From Burkholderiaceae bacterium (GTDB taxonomy: Bacteria; Pseudomonadota; Gammaproteobacteria; Burkholderiales; Burkholderiaceae_C), in the NCBI GenBank assembly GCA_919902775.1, contig CAKKRJ010000006.1, positions 1-64,000 of the forward strand: DNA of 64,000 nt, in the 5' to 3' direction. The notes below the pieces were generated by a model that saw only the letters and a program-made list of their open reading frames with translations, did no database searches and had not been told where the DNA came from. This document shows positions 55,754 to 64,000 of this stretch, one piece after another (the first letter of the stretch is position 1; each line of letters begins with the position of its first letter). Made by a program: the position numbers and the translations under genes.

Positions 55754-56545
55754 ATGACACGCACAGTTCAGCAACTTTTTGACCTCACCGGGCAAGTGGC
55801 CCTGATCACCGGCGGCTCGCGCGGCCTGGGTTTGCAAATGGCCCATGCATTGGGCGAGGCGGGCGCCAAAATCATGCTCAGCTCACGCAAGGCGGCGGAT
55901 CTGGAAGAGGCTGTGGCCGAGTTGCAAGCCGCTGGCATTGACGCCCGCTGGATCGCGGCCGATTGCGGTAAGGAAGAAGACATCCGTCGCCTGGCTGCCG
56001 AGACCATTGAGCGCATGGGCCCGATTGACATTCTGGTCAACAACGCCGGTGCCACCTGGGGAGCGCCCGCCGAAGAGCACCCTGTGGAAGCCTGGGACAA
56101 GGTGATGAACCTGAACGTGCGTGGCTATTTCATCTTGTCGCAAGAAGTGGCCAAGCGCTGCATGATTCCCCGTCAAAAAGGACGCATCCTGAATGTGGCC
56201 TCGATCGCGGGTCTGGCGGGCAACCCTTCGGAGATGAAGACGGTCGCCTACAACACCTCCAAAGGGGCGGTGATCAACTTCACCCGCGCATTGGCGGGCG
56301 AGTGGGGCGAACACGGCATCACGGTCAACGCGATTTGCCCTGGATTTTTCCCCAGCAAGATGACCTATGGTTTGCTCGAGAAACTGGGCGCGGACAAGAT
56401 GGCACAAGGCGCACCGCTGCGTCGCCTGGGCGATGACGAAGACCTCAAAGGCCTGACCTTGTTGTACGCCAGCGATGCAGGCAAGCACATCACTGGCCAA
56501 TGGCTGGCGGTGGACGGTGGTGTGAGCGCCATCATCAGCGGCTGA
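55754..56545 (+). CDS. short-chain dehydrogenase/reductase (SDR)
   Basis: A 263-residue classical SDR. NAD(P) motif TGGSRGLG, NNAGATWG, catalytic Ser in NVASIAG, and YNTSKGA (Tyr-x3-Lys). C-terminal VDGGVSAIISG. Likely acts on a hydroxy- or keto-acyl intermediate. It lies 12 bases after the Dabb gene, with AGAGGAATAAACC before the ATG. Confidence 0.93.
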   Translation: MTRTVQQLFDLTGQVALITGGSRGLGLQMAHALGEAGAKIMLSSRKAADLEEAVAELQAAGIDARWIAADCGKEEDIRRLAAETIERMGPIDILVNNAGATWGAPAEEHPVEAWDKVMNLNVRGYFILSQEVAKRCMIPRQKGRILNVASIAGLAGNPSEMKTVAYNTSKGAVINFTRALAGEWGEHGITVNAICPGFFPSKMTYGLLEKLGADKMAQGAPLRRLGDDEDLKGLTLLYASDAGKHITGQWLAVDGGVSAIISG

Positions 56546-56563
56546 TCAGAAAGGGGCCGGAGC

Positions 56564-56986
56564 ATGAGCATTCCTTTCGGTGCCAAGATCCCCTTTGTTG
56601 ACCATTTGGGGTTTTCACTGGAAAAATTTGAGGGGGGGGTGTCCGAGCTGCATTTCGCACCACGACCTGAACACCTCAACTCATTCGATGTCACACACGG
56701 TGGTGCCGTCATGACCTTTCTGGATGTGGTGATGGCCACGGCAGCGCGCAGCGTTGACCCTGAAATGGGCGTGGTCACCATCGAGATGAAAACCAGCTTC
56801 ATGCGCCCTGCCAAAGTCCCCGCTGGACAGGCTTTGGTCGGCCAGGGGCGCTTGCAACACCGTACACGCAGCATGGCATTCACCGAAGGCAGCGTCTTCG
56901 ACGCGCAAGGCCAACTGTGCGCCCACGCCACAGGCACTTTCAAATACGTGAGCCGTCGCGAAACACCTTCGCCTTCCACCGATTAA
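56564..56986 (+). CDS. PaaI-family hotdog thioesterase
   Basis: 140 residues with the hotdog pattern HGGAVMTFLDVVMATAARSV and METSFMRP-like VTIEMKTSFMRPAKVPAGQA. It probably hydrolyses acyl-CoA to free CoA during catabolism. It is 18 bases after the SDR gene. Confidence 0.9.
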   Translation: MSIPFGAKIPFVDHLGFSLEKFEGGVSELHFAPRPEHLNSFDVTHGGAVMTFLDVVMATAARSVDPEMGVVTIEMKTSFMRPAKVPAGQALVGQGRLQHRTRSMAFTEGSVFDAQGQLCAHATGTFKYVSRRETPSPSTD

Positions 56987-57012
56987 TGCTTTCAAATTCA
57001 CTGGAGACACAC

Positions 57013-58035
57013 ATGCCCATCAACCACCGCATCGTTCTGGACAACCGCCCGCAAGGCGAAGCCACCGTTCACAATTTCAAGATGGTCGAGTTGCCATTGC
57101 CCGAGTTGAAAGAGGGCGAAGTTCTGGTTTGCCACCATTACCTGAGTTTGGATCCTTACATGCGCGGCCGCATGAACGAGAGCAAGAGCTACGCCGCCCC
57201 CCACCCGCTGGGCGAAGTCATGCTTGGCGCCACCGTGGGCGAGGTGGTGGACAGCCGCCATCCCAAATTCAAGGCCGGAGACCAAGTGCTCGGAATGGGT
57301 GGCTGGCAAGAGTACAGCGTGGTCGATAGCAATACTATTTCCGCTGGGTTCCTGCGCAAAGTGGACACCACCCACGTGCCGTTGTCGCACTACCTGGGCG
57401 CAGTGGGCATGCCCGGCGTGACCGCCTGGTATGGTCTGGTCAAAATCATCGCGCCCAAGGCGGGCGAAACCGTGACCGTCAGTGCCGCCAGTGGCGCAGT
57501 CGGCAGCGCGTATGGTGCCTTGGCCAAAGCCCGAGGCTGCCGTGTGGTGGGCATTGCGGGTGGCAAAGACAAATGCGACTACGTGGTCAACGAACTGGGC
57601 TTTGATGCCTGCATCGACTACAAGGAACACAAGGACTACATCTCCTTGTCCAAAGCACTGCGCCAAGCCTGCCCGAATGGCATCGACGGGCACTTTGAAA
57701 ACGTGGGCGGCATGGTGCTTGATGCCGTGATGCTGCGCACCAACGCGTTTGCCCGCATCGCGGTGTGCGGCATGATCGCCGGCTACGACGGCGCGCCGCT
57801 GCCCATGAGCAACCCCGCGCTGATCCTGGTCAATCGCATGAAGATCGAAGGCTTCATCGTCAGCGAGCACATGGAAGTCTGGCCCGAAGCCCTGCAAGAG
57901 CTGGGCACTTTGGTGGGCACCGGCAAACTGCGCCCACGCGAATCCGTGGCCCAAGGCCTGGCCGCTGCGCCCGAAGCGTTTTTGGGGCTGCTGAAAGGCA
58001 AGAACTTTGGCAAGCAGTTGGTCAAGCTGGTCTGA
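57013..58035 (+). CDS. NADP-dependent zinc-free MDR oxidoreductase (prostaglandin-reductase/CurA-like)
   Basis: A 340-residue MDR protein without Zn ligands. It shows LSLDPYMRGRMNESKSYAAP, typical of the leukotriene B4 dehydrogenase/CurA group, TVSAASGAVGSAYGALAKAR for NADP binding, and DGHFENVGGMVLDAVM. It reduces activated double bonds (2-alkenals or enones). ATG at 57013 has GGAGACACAC upstream. It is 26 bases after the thioesterase gene. Confidence 0.92.
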   Translation: MPINHRIVLDNRPQGEATVHNFKMVELPLPELKEGEVLVCHHYLSLDPYMRGRMNESKSYAAPHPLGEVMLGATVGEVVDSRHPKFKAGDQVLGMGGWQEYSVVDSNTISAGFLRKVDTTHVPLSHYLGAVGMPGVTAWYGLVKIIAPKAGETVTVSAASGAVGSAYGALAKARGCRVVGIAGGKDKCDYVVNELGFDACIDYKEHKDYISLSKALRQACPNGIDGHFENVGGMVLDAVMLRTNAFARIAVCGMIAGYDGAPLPMSNPALILVNRMKIEGFIVSEHMEVWPEALQELGTLVGTGKLRPRESVAQGLAAAPEAFLGLLKGKNFGKQLVKLV

Positions 58036-58045
58036 GGGCGCACTG

Positions 58046-58981
58046 ATGTCCGAACTGATCCTGCACCATTACCCGACCTCGCCCTTTGCGGAAAAAATTC
58101 GCCTGATCCTGGGCTACAAGCAACTGGCCTGGCAAAGCGTGTTCATCCCGATGATCATGCCCAAGCCGGATCTGACCGCACTCACGGGCGGTTACCGCCG
58201 CACGCCGGTGCTGCAAATTGGCGCGGATATTTACTGTGACACCGCGCTGATTTGCGATGTGCTGGAGCACCTGGCCCCCACGCCTGCGCTTTACCCTGAC
58301 GCCGTCAAAGGCGCGGCCCGTATCGTGTCGCAGTGGGCTGACGGGGCGCTGTTCACGGCCGCCATGGCCTACAACTTCCAGCCCGCAGGTGTGGCCCAGG
58401 TCTTTGCCGGTGCGCCGGCTGAAGCCGTGCAGGCCTTTGTGGCCGACCGAGCCGCCATGCGCTCAGGCGGGACACGCATGTCGTCCGTCGATGCCGGTGC
58501 CACCTACAAAAGCTATCTGCGCCGCATCGCCAACATGCTGCATGGACAAGATTTTCTGTTCGGTGAACAACCCTGCGTGGCCGACTTTGCGGTGGTTCAC
58601 CCATTGTGGTTCACGCAAGAGCGCACGCCTGCCTTGGCAGGTATTTTCGATGCGACGCCCGAAGTCAAAACCTGGATGGCGCGCATGAAAGCCATGGGTC
58701 ACGGCACGCCCAGCAAATTCAGTGCCGCGCAAGCCTTGGACGTGGCCCGCAACGCCACACCGGCCGCTTTGCACGATGACACATTTCAGGACGAGCATGG
58801 CATCGCCCTGGGCAGTCAGGTGGCCATCGCTGCCGACAATTTTGGCCTGGAGCCGACCGAAGGCGAGTTGATCGCTGCCACCCGCACCCGCTACACCTTG
58901 CGCCGCAGCGATGCGCGTGCAGGCTCCGTGCATGTCCATTTCCCCCGCGTGGGCTTTACATTGAAAAAGGTTTCAGCATGA
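58046..58981 (+). CDS. glutathione S-transferase family protein with C-terminal extension
   Basis: 311 residues. The thioredoxin-like N-terminal domain begins LILHHYPTSPFAEKIRLILG and the cis-Pro region is YRRTPVLQIGADIYCDTALI; the helical domain has FLFGEQPCVADFAVVHPLWF. About 90 further residues (from about 222) are beyond the normal GST length and I cannot assign them. Catalytic residue is probably Ser12 in TSPFAEK. The stop overlaps the next start (58978-58981). Confidence 0.88.
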   Translation: MSELILHHYPTSPFAEKIRLILGYKQLAWQSVFIPMIMPKPDLTALTGGYRRTPVLQIGADIYCDTALICDVLEHLAPTPALYPDAVKGAARIVSQWADGALFTAAMAYNFQPAGVAQVFAGAPAEAVQAFVADRAAMRSGGTRMSSVDAGATYKSYLRRIANMLHGQDFLFGEQPCVADFAVVHPLWFTQERTPALAGIFDATPEVKTWMARMKAMGHGTPSKFSAAQALDVARNATPAALHDDTFQDEHGIALGSQVAIAADNFGLEPTEGELIAATRTRYTLRRSDARAGSVHVHFPRVGFTLKKVSA

Positions 58982-59883
58982 TCGATAACTTCAAAGGCAA
59001 AACCGCTGTCCTGACCGGAGCAGGTTCGGGCTTTGGTCTGGAATGTGCCCGCATTGGCGCCAAATTGGGCATGAACCTGGTGCTGGTCGACGTGCAGCAA
59101 GACGCGCTAGACAAAGCCGAAGCAGAAATGACTGCGCAGGGCGCTCAGGTGTTGTCCCGCAAGGTCGATGTGTCGAACGCGCAGGCCATGGAGCAACTGG
59201 CGGCAGACGTGAAAGCGCGCTTTGGGGCACCGCATTTCGTGTTCAACAACGCGGGCGTGGGGGCCGGGGGGCTGGTTTGGGAAAACTCGGTGGCCGACTG
59301 GGAGTGGGTGCTGGGTGTCAACCTGTGGGGCGTGGTGCATGGCGTGCGCCTGTTCACTCCCATGATGCTCGAAGCCGCCAAGGCCGATCCGGCGTACCAG
59401 GGGCACATCGTCAACACGGCCAGCATGGCGGGCTTGCTCACGCCGCCCAATATGGGCATCTACAACGTGAGCAAACACGCGGTGGTGTCACTGACCGAAA
59501 CGCTGTACCAAGACCTGCAACTGGTCAGTGACCAGGTCAGTGCCAGCGTGTTGTGCCCTTATTTTGTGGCCACAGGCATCAGCCAAAGCCACCGCAACCG
59601 CCCCACGGACCTGGCCGCAGAAAAGCCCACGGCCAGCCAGTTGGTCGGGCAGGCGATGAGCGACAAGGCGGTGGGCAGTGGCAAGGTGACGGCGGCCGAA
59701 GTGGCCCAGAAGGTGTTCGATGCGGTGGCCAGCGGCCAGTTTTACATCTACAGCCATCCCCAGGCTTTGGGCAATGTGCAGCAGCGCATGGAAGCCATCG
59801 TGCAGGGCCAGAACCCGCCCGACCCGTTTGCGGCCCGGCCCGAGGTGGGCCAGCAACTGCGCGAAGCACTGCGCCAGGGCTGA
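58978..59883 (+). CDS. short-chain dehydrogenase/reductase (SDR), second copy
   Basis: A 301-residue SDR with TGAGSGFG, NNAGVGAGG, catalytic Ser in NTASMAG and YNVSKHA. The C-terminal region is longer than classical SDRs and ends PEVGQQLREALRQG. It is translationally coupled to the GST gene and is last in the run. Substrate unknown. Confidence 0.92.
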   Translation: MIDNFKGKTAVLTGAGSGFGLECARIGAKLGMNLVLVDVQQDALDKAEAEMTAQGAQVLSRKVDVSNAQAMEQLAADVKARFGAPHFVFNNAGVGAGGLVWENSVADWEWVLGVNLWGVVHGVRLFTPMMLEAAKADPAYQGHIVNTASMAGLLTPPNMGIYNVSKHAVVSLTETLYQDLQLVSDQVSASVLCPYFVATGISQSHRNRPTDLAAEKPTASQLVGQAMSDKAVGSGKVTAAEVAQKVFDAVASGQFYIYSHPQALGNVQQRMEAIVQGQNPPDPFAARPEVGQQLREALRQG

Positions 59884-59936
59884 CGCGCCTCATTCACTTT
59901 GTTGGCTCACTACCTCTGCATGCCACTGGCGTGGGA

Positions 59937-60344
59937 TCAGGGGTGGAAATGGCCTTCAAAGCAGTGGCGCAACTCGTGGCCCAGTGCGAGGTGGCTGGTT
60001 TGGGCACCGGTCACGATGGTGCACTCTTGCAGCTTTCGGTTCCAGATCGCGCAGGCCAAAGGGCGAGCGAAGTAGGCCTGATCCGGCCCCAACTTCATGA
60101 CTTTGGCACAGTGCTCGGCAACATCCTCTCGGACATCCCAACGGACTTTCACCTCGTTCATGATTCGCTGCTTGGCAGTCAGTGGGGTGAACTGCTCCAG
60201 TTCGTGCGAAGAAACGCTTCCAGTCATCGTCTGGCACGCTGTCAGGGTCATGGACATGACCAGCAGAATGAGGGATTGATGGCGGCGTTTCACGGGGCGT
60301 TGACCTGGGGCAGATGCGTTGAATATCGAAATTGTTGATTTCAT
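59937..60344 (-). CDS. small putative lipoprotein with an HExxH motif
   Basis: 135 residues, not recognised as a named family. Basic N-terminus, hydrophobic stretch SLILLVMSMTLTAC with lipobox Cys37, then a soluble domain with conserved-looking Cys80, Cys98 and Cys108 and the C-terminal LGHELRHCFEGHFHP: HELRH (123-127) fits the HExxH zinc-protease motif, with further His at 132 and 134. The ATG at 60344 is in an AT-rich region; earlier in-frame starts would bury the signal peptide. It is convergent with the SDR gene, 53 bases apart. A metallopeptidase-like role is inference. Confidence 0.7.
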   Translation of the reverse strand: MKSTISIFNASAPGQRPVKRRHQSLILLVMSMTLTACQTMTGSVSSHELEQFTPLTAKQRIMNEVKVRWDVREDVAEHCAKVMKLGPDQAYFARPLACAIWNRKLQECTIVTGAQTSHLALGHELRHCFEGHFHP

Positions 60345-60512
60345 TGCTTTGAATTGCAATGTTGCAAGTTTAATACAGCAATAGCAATAAATCAACAAAA
60401 ATGATAATTTTATTATTTTTAAATGTCGCCCCGGTCGGCTGACGCCTGCGCCTGCTGCGCACAGGCCTTGTGGCACACTCTCGCGCTGTCATCAGAGTGA
60501 AGCATCCCGAGC

Positions 60513-62894
60513 ATGAGCAAAATCCTGGCCCAGTTGGCCGCAGAAATCCGAATCCGCCCTGAGCAGGTCAAAACCGCCGTGGAACTGTTGGACGGCGGCG
60601 CCACCGTCCCGTTCATCGCCCGTTACCGCAAAGAAGTGACCGGGGGCTTGGACGACATCCAGCTGCGCGAACTGGAGTCGCGCCTGGGCTACTTGCGCGA
60701 ACTCGAAGACCGCCGCGCTGCCGTCATCAAGAGCATCCAGGAGCAGGGCAAGATGACGCCCGAATTGCTGGCCGCCATCGACGCCGCGCCCACCAAACAG
60801 GAACTGGAAGACCTGTACCTGCCCTACAAACCCAAACGCCGCACCAAGGGCATGATCGCCCGCGAGGCGGGTCTGGAGCCCCTGGCCGACATGTTGTTTG
60901 CCGACCCCACACGAGATCCGCATGCCGAGGCACAGGCCTTTGTGCTGGCCGCAGGCGCCATCGAGGGCGCGGACTTCAGCACCACTGCCGCCGTGTTGGA
61001 CGGCGTGCGCGATTTGCTGAGCGAGCGCTGGGCTGAAGACGCCCCCTTGGTGCAGGCGCTGCGCGAATGGCTGTGGAGCGAAGGCCTGTTCAAAAGCAAG
61101 CTGGCCGATGGCAAGGACGAGAACCACCCCGACATCGCCAAGTTCCGCGATTACTTTGACTACGACGAGCCGATTGGCCGCGTGCCCAGCCACCGGGCCC
61201 TGGCCGTGTTCCGCGGCCGGGCGCTGGAGATTCTGGACGCCAAGCTGGTGCTGCCCGAACTGGCGGCCGCCAAGCCGGAACCTGGCAAACCCAGCCTGGC
61301 GGAAGGCCGCATCGCCATGCACCTTGGCTGGAGCCACAGTGCCCGTCCGGGCGATGACCTGATCCGCAAATGTGTGGCCTGGACCTGGCGCGTGAAACTG
61401 AGCCTGTCCACCGAGCGCGACCTGTTCACCCGTTTGCGCGAAGACGCTGAAAAAGTCGCCATCAAGGTGTTCAGTGACAACCTGCGTGACCTGCTGCTGG
61501 CTGCACCCGCTGGCCCGCGTGTGGTCATGGGCCTGGACCCGGGCATCCGCACCGGCGTGAAGGTGGCCGTGGTCGACGCCACCGGCAAGCTGGTGGACAC
61601 CTCCACCGTGTACCCGCACGAGCCGCGCAAGGACTGGGAGGGTTCGCTCTTCACCCTGGCCAAGCTGTGCGAAAAGCACAAAGTCAACCTGATCGCGATT
61701 GGCAATGGCACCGCCAGCCGTGAAACCGACAAACTGGCCGGGGACCTGATCAAGCAATTGGCCCGCTTGCGTGATGGCGTGGAGATGCAAAAAGTGGTGG
61801 TCAGCGAGGCGGGCGCCTCGGTGTATTCGGCCAGCGAATTCGCGTCTCAAGAGATGCCCGATGTGGACGTGAGCCTGCGCGGCGCGGCCAGCATTGCGCG
61901 CCGCTTGCAAGACCCGCTGTCCGAGCTGGTCAAGATTGACCCCAAGGCGATTGGCGTGGGCCAGTACCAGCACGACGTGAACCAGAGCGAGCTGGCCAAA
62001 ACGCTGGACGCCGTGGTCGAAGACTGCGTGAACTCGGTGGGCGTGGACCTGAACACCGCCAGCGTCCCCCTGTTGTCGCGCGTGTCGGGTTTGTCTGGCA
62101 GCGTGGCCAAGTCGGTGGTGCGCTGGCGTGATGCCAACGGCGTGTTCAAAACGCGGCAAGACTTGCTCAAAGTCACGGGCCTGGGGGCCAAGACGTTCGA
62201 GCAAAGCGCAGGCTTCTTGCGCATCCGCGGCGGCGACAACCCCTTGGACATGACCGGGGTGCACCCCGAAACCTACCCGGTGGTCGAGCAGATCATCGTG
62301 CAAACCGCCAAACCGATTCAGGACATCATGGGCCGCTCGGACGTGCTCAAGACCCTGAAGCCTGAGCGGTTTGCCAGCGACAAATTCGGTCCGATCACCA
62401 TCCGGGACATTCTGGGCGAGCTGGAAAAACCCGGTCGCGATCCGCGCCCCGACTTCAAGGTGGCCCGCTTCAGCGAAGGCGTGGAAGACATCAAGGACCT
62501 GAAAGAAGGCATGACGCTCGAAGGCACCGTCAGCAACGTGGCCCAGTTTGGCGCGTTTGTCGATCTGGGCGTGCACCAGGACGGCTTGGTGCACGTCAGC
62601 CAGTTGGCCAACAAGTTCGTGACCGACGCCCGCGAAGTGGTCAAGACCGGTGACATCGTCAAAGTGAAAGTGCTGGAAGTCGATGTGGCCCGCAAGCGCA
62701 TCAGCCTGACCATGAAGCTGGACGCCGCGCCCGCACGCAGAGATGGCCCGCGTGACAACACGTTTGAAGGCGCAGGGCGGGACCAACGCCAGCGCGGCGG
62801 TGGATCCGGTGGGGGCTACACCTCGCCCCCGGCAGCCGGTTCGGGCTCGGCCATGGCCAGCGCCTTTGCCAAGCTGCAGGGCCTGAAGAAATAA
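60513..62894 (+). CDS. tex: Tex family RNA-binding transcription accessory protein
   Basis: A 793-residue Tex protein. N-terminal helical region EVTGGLDDIQLRELESRLGY, YqgF-like domain VVMGLDPGIRTGVKVAVVDA, HhH region NTASVPLLSRVSGLSGSVAK, and a C-terminal S1 domain at about 655-725 (GTVSNVAQFGAFVDLGVHQD). A Gly/Arg-rich tail (GAGRDQRQRGGGSGGGYTSP) follows. Broadly conserved, linked to transcription and RNA handling. The patatin gene begins six bases after its stop. Confidence 0.95.
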   Translation: MSKILAQLAAEIRIRPEQVKTAVELLDGGATVPFIARYRKEVTGGLDDIQLRELESRLGYLRELEDRRAAVIKSIQEQGKMTPELLAAIDAAPTKQELEDLYLPYKPKRRTKGMIAREAGLEPLADMLFADPTRDPHAEAQAFVLAAGAIEGADFSTTAAVLDGVRDLLSERWAEDAPLVQALREWLWSEGLFKSKLADGKDENHPDIAKFRDYFDYDEPIGRVPSHRALAVFRGRALEILDAKLVLPELAAAKPEPGKPSLAEGRIAMHLGWSHSARPGDDLIRKCVAWTWRVKLSLSTERDLFTRLREDAEKVAIKVFSDNLRDLLLAAPAGPRVVMGLDPGIRTGVKVAVVDATGKLVDTSTVYPHEPRKDWEGSLFTLAKLCEKHKVNLIAIGNGTASRETDKLAGDLIKQLARLRDGVEMQKVVVSEAGASVYSASEFASQEMPDVDVSLRGAASIARRLQDPLSELVKIDPKAIGVGQYQHDVNQSELAKTLDAVVEDCVNSVGVDLNTASVPLLSRVSGLSGSVAKSVVRWRDANGVFKTRQDLLKVTGLGAKTFEQSAGFLRIRGGDNPLDMTGVHPETYPVVEQIIVQTAKPIQDIMGRSDVLKTLKPERFASDKFGPITIRDILGELEKPGRDPRPDFKVARFSEGVEDIKDLKEGMTLEGTVSNVAQFGAFVDLGVHQDGLVHVSQLANKFVTDAREVVKTGDIVKVKVLEVDVARKRISLTMKLDAAPARRDGPRDNTFEGAGRDQRQRGGGSGGGYTSPPAAGSGSAMASAFAKLQGLKK

Positions 62895-62899
62895 AGCCC

Positions 62900-63985
62900 G
62901 TGCAAGCCCTCCACATCCACGCTGGCCCCAAGGCCCTGGCCCACATCCGTGAAAACGGCTTGCGGCCAGAGCACATCGGCGCCATTCCTGGTGCAGCCGG
63001 TGGGCCCAAAGGCTTGGTCCTCGGGCCGCTGGACCGATTCATTTTTGGCGAATGGCTGGCCTCAAGCCATCAACCGGTGGATCTGGTGGGGGCGTCCATT
63101 GGCGCCTGGCGCATGGCCACGGCCTGCCTGAATCAGGCCGTGACGGCCTTTGAGCGGCTTGAGCACGATTACATTCACCAGCGCTATGAACCGTTGCCAA
63201 ACCAAAAGCGGGTGACGGCGCAGCAAGTCAGCGACGCTTTTGGCCACAGCCTGCACGCCTTTTACGGCGGCCGCGTGGACGAGGTGCTGAGCCATTCGCG
63301 CTACAGGCTGCACATCGTGACCTCACACGGGCGCCATATTCTGGGCCGTGAACATGCCCTCGCCACCCCCTTGGGCTATGCGGGCGCTTTTCTGAGCAAC
63401 GTGGTCCAGCGGCGCGCCTTGGGCGGCTGGTTGGAGCGGGTTGTTTTTTCAGGTCAGGCCAGCCCGCTGCCTTTTGACGCCAGCGACTTTCGCACCCGGC
63501 AAGTGGACTTGAACTCAGGCAACTTCATGCCCGCGCTGCAAGCCAGTTGCTCTATCCCGTTTGCGCTGAAGGCCGTGCACGACATTCCTGGCGCACCCCG
63601 TGGTGCCTATTGGGACGGCGGCATCACCGACTACCACCTGCACCTGAACTGGACCGCCCCAACCCAGGGCACCGACCGTGCCTTGGTGCTGTACCCGCAC
63701 TTTCAAAAGGCAGTGGTGCCTGGCTGGCTCGACAAAGCGCTCAAGTGGCGACATGCCCCAAGCTCTTTTCTGGACAACACCATCGTGCTGGCCCCCAATC
63801 CCGAATGGGTCAAAACCCTGCCCGGCGGCAAATTGCCCGACCGCACCGACTTCATGACGTACCAGCACGACTTTGCTGGCCGCGTGAAGGCCTGGACTGC
63901 GGCCGTGCAGGCCAGTCAGCAACTGGCCGATGAGTGGGCGCAGTGGCTGGCGCGGCCGGACATGGAACGGATTCGCGCACTGTGA
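62900..63985 (+). CDS. patatin-like phospholipase family protein
   Basis: 361 residues from a GTG start. The Gly-rich oxyanion region is GAIPGAAGGPKGLVLGPLDR, nucleophile GASIG (VGASIGAWRM), and the dyad Asp in WDGGITDYHLH. No signal peptide or membrane segment, so probably cytosolic lipid acyl hydrolase. Lies six bases after tex. It ends at 63985, close to the right edge of the window; the remaining 15 bases are non-coding as far as visible. Confidence 0.9.
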   Translation: MQALHIHAGPKALAHIRENGLRPEHIGAIPGAAGGPKGLVLGPLDRFIFGEWLASSHQPVDLVGASIGAWRMATACLNQAVTAFERLEHDYIHQRYEPLPNQKRVTAQQVSDAFGHSLHAFYGGRVDEVLSHSRYRLHIVTSHGRHILGREHALATPLGYAGAFLSNVVQRRALGGWLERVVFSGQASPLPFDASDFRTRQVDLNSGNFMPALQASCSIPFALKAVHDIPGAPRGAYWDGGITDYHLHLNWTAPTQGTDRALVLYPHFQKAVVPGWLDKALKWRHAPSSFLDNTIVLAPNPEWVKTLPGGKLPDRTDFMTYQHDFAGRVKAWTAAVQASQQLADEWAQWLARPDMERIRAL

Positions 63986-64000
63986 ATGGCTTGATCAGGC

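Noticed and set aside
60492..62786. Long open frame antisense to tex
   Set aside because: The Tex protein is complete and conserved on the plus strand.

Overview
The window looks like chromosomal DNA of a betaproteobacterium in Burkholderiales, most likely a Comamonadaceae lineage (Limnohabitans/Rhodoferax-like). This rests on protein resemblance and gene content recalled from family knowledge, not on a search. Base composition is GC-rich and coding is dense, with many ATGA stop/start overlaps. I see no phage, conjugative element, transposase or CRISPR array. Dispersed palindromic intergenic repeats are present in several families.

Layout. (1) 1-3952: tRNA-Asn at the left edge; a TonB-dependent receptor behind a TPP riboswitch; a thioredoxin-reductase-like ferredoxin-NADP reductase next to a 7Fe ferredoxin gene. 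(2) 4174-10418: assimilatory sulfate reduction operon on the minus strand (TauE-type permease, CysI, DUF934 protein, APS reductase CysH, CysD, CysN), with REP-like pairs on both sides of cysN. (3) 10524-18613: a large palindrome, an orphan LivJ-type binding protein, a glutamate-synthase-like flavoprotein, MnmC with a decayed methyltransferase half, YggX, Fpr, DsbB and ArgA. (4) 18701-31678: HrpA, YciI, a Crp/Fnr regulator, Tag glycosylase, a chemoreceptor, a LysR-type regulator with two DNA-binding domains, a binding protein interrupted by an in-frame amber codon, a hydrolase, and a LemA/TPM pair. (5) 31827-36652: a secreted barrel-like protein paired with a subtilisin-like protease; a CoA-transferase; pobA divergent from a PobR/PcaU-like IclR regulator with a three-repeat operator. 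(6) 36775-42769: minus-strand housekeeping genes (RlhA, parvulin PPIase, BolA, YciB, MsrB, SelO). (7) 42892-59883: acyl-CoA ligase, a complete Liv-type ABC transporter and a long acyl-CoA catabolism run (FadJ-like, thiolase, acyl-CoA dehydrogenase, Dabb protein, SDR, thioesterase, quinone-reductase-like MDR, GST, SDR). (8) 59937-63985: an HExxH lipoprotein, Tex and a patatin-like protein.

How they fit together. Sulfate is activated by CysDN to APS and reduced directly by a [4Fe-4S] APS reductase, so no CysC is needed. CysI has no CysJ flavoprotein partner here, and the neighbouring FdxA plus ferredoxin-NADP reductase are plausible electron donors. The Liv transporter sits between an acyl-CoA ligase and a beta-oxidation set, which suggests it imports carboxylic acids rather than amino acids.

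Nothing here is a clearly undescribed multi-gene system. The best leads are the TPP-riboswitch TonB receptor, the barrel/protease pair at 31827-33367, the two-HTH LysR regulator, the decayed MnmC, the amber-interrupted binding protein, and the palindrome families.
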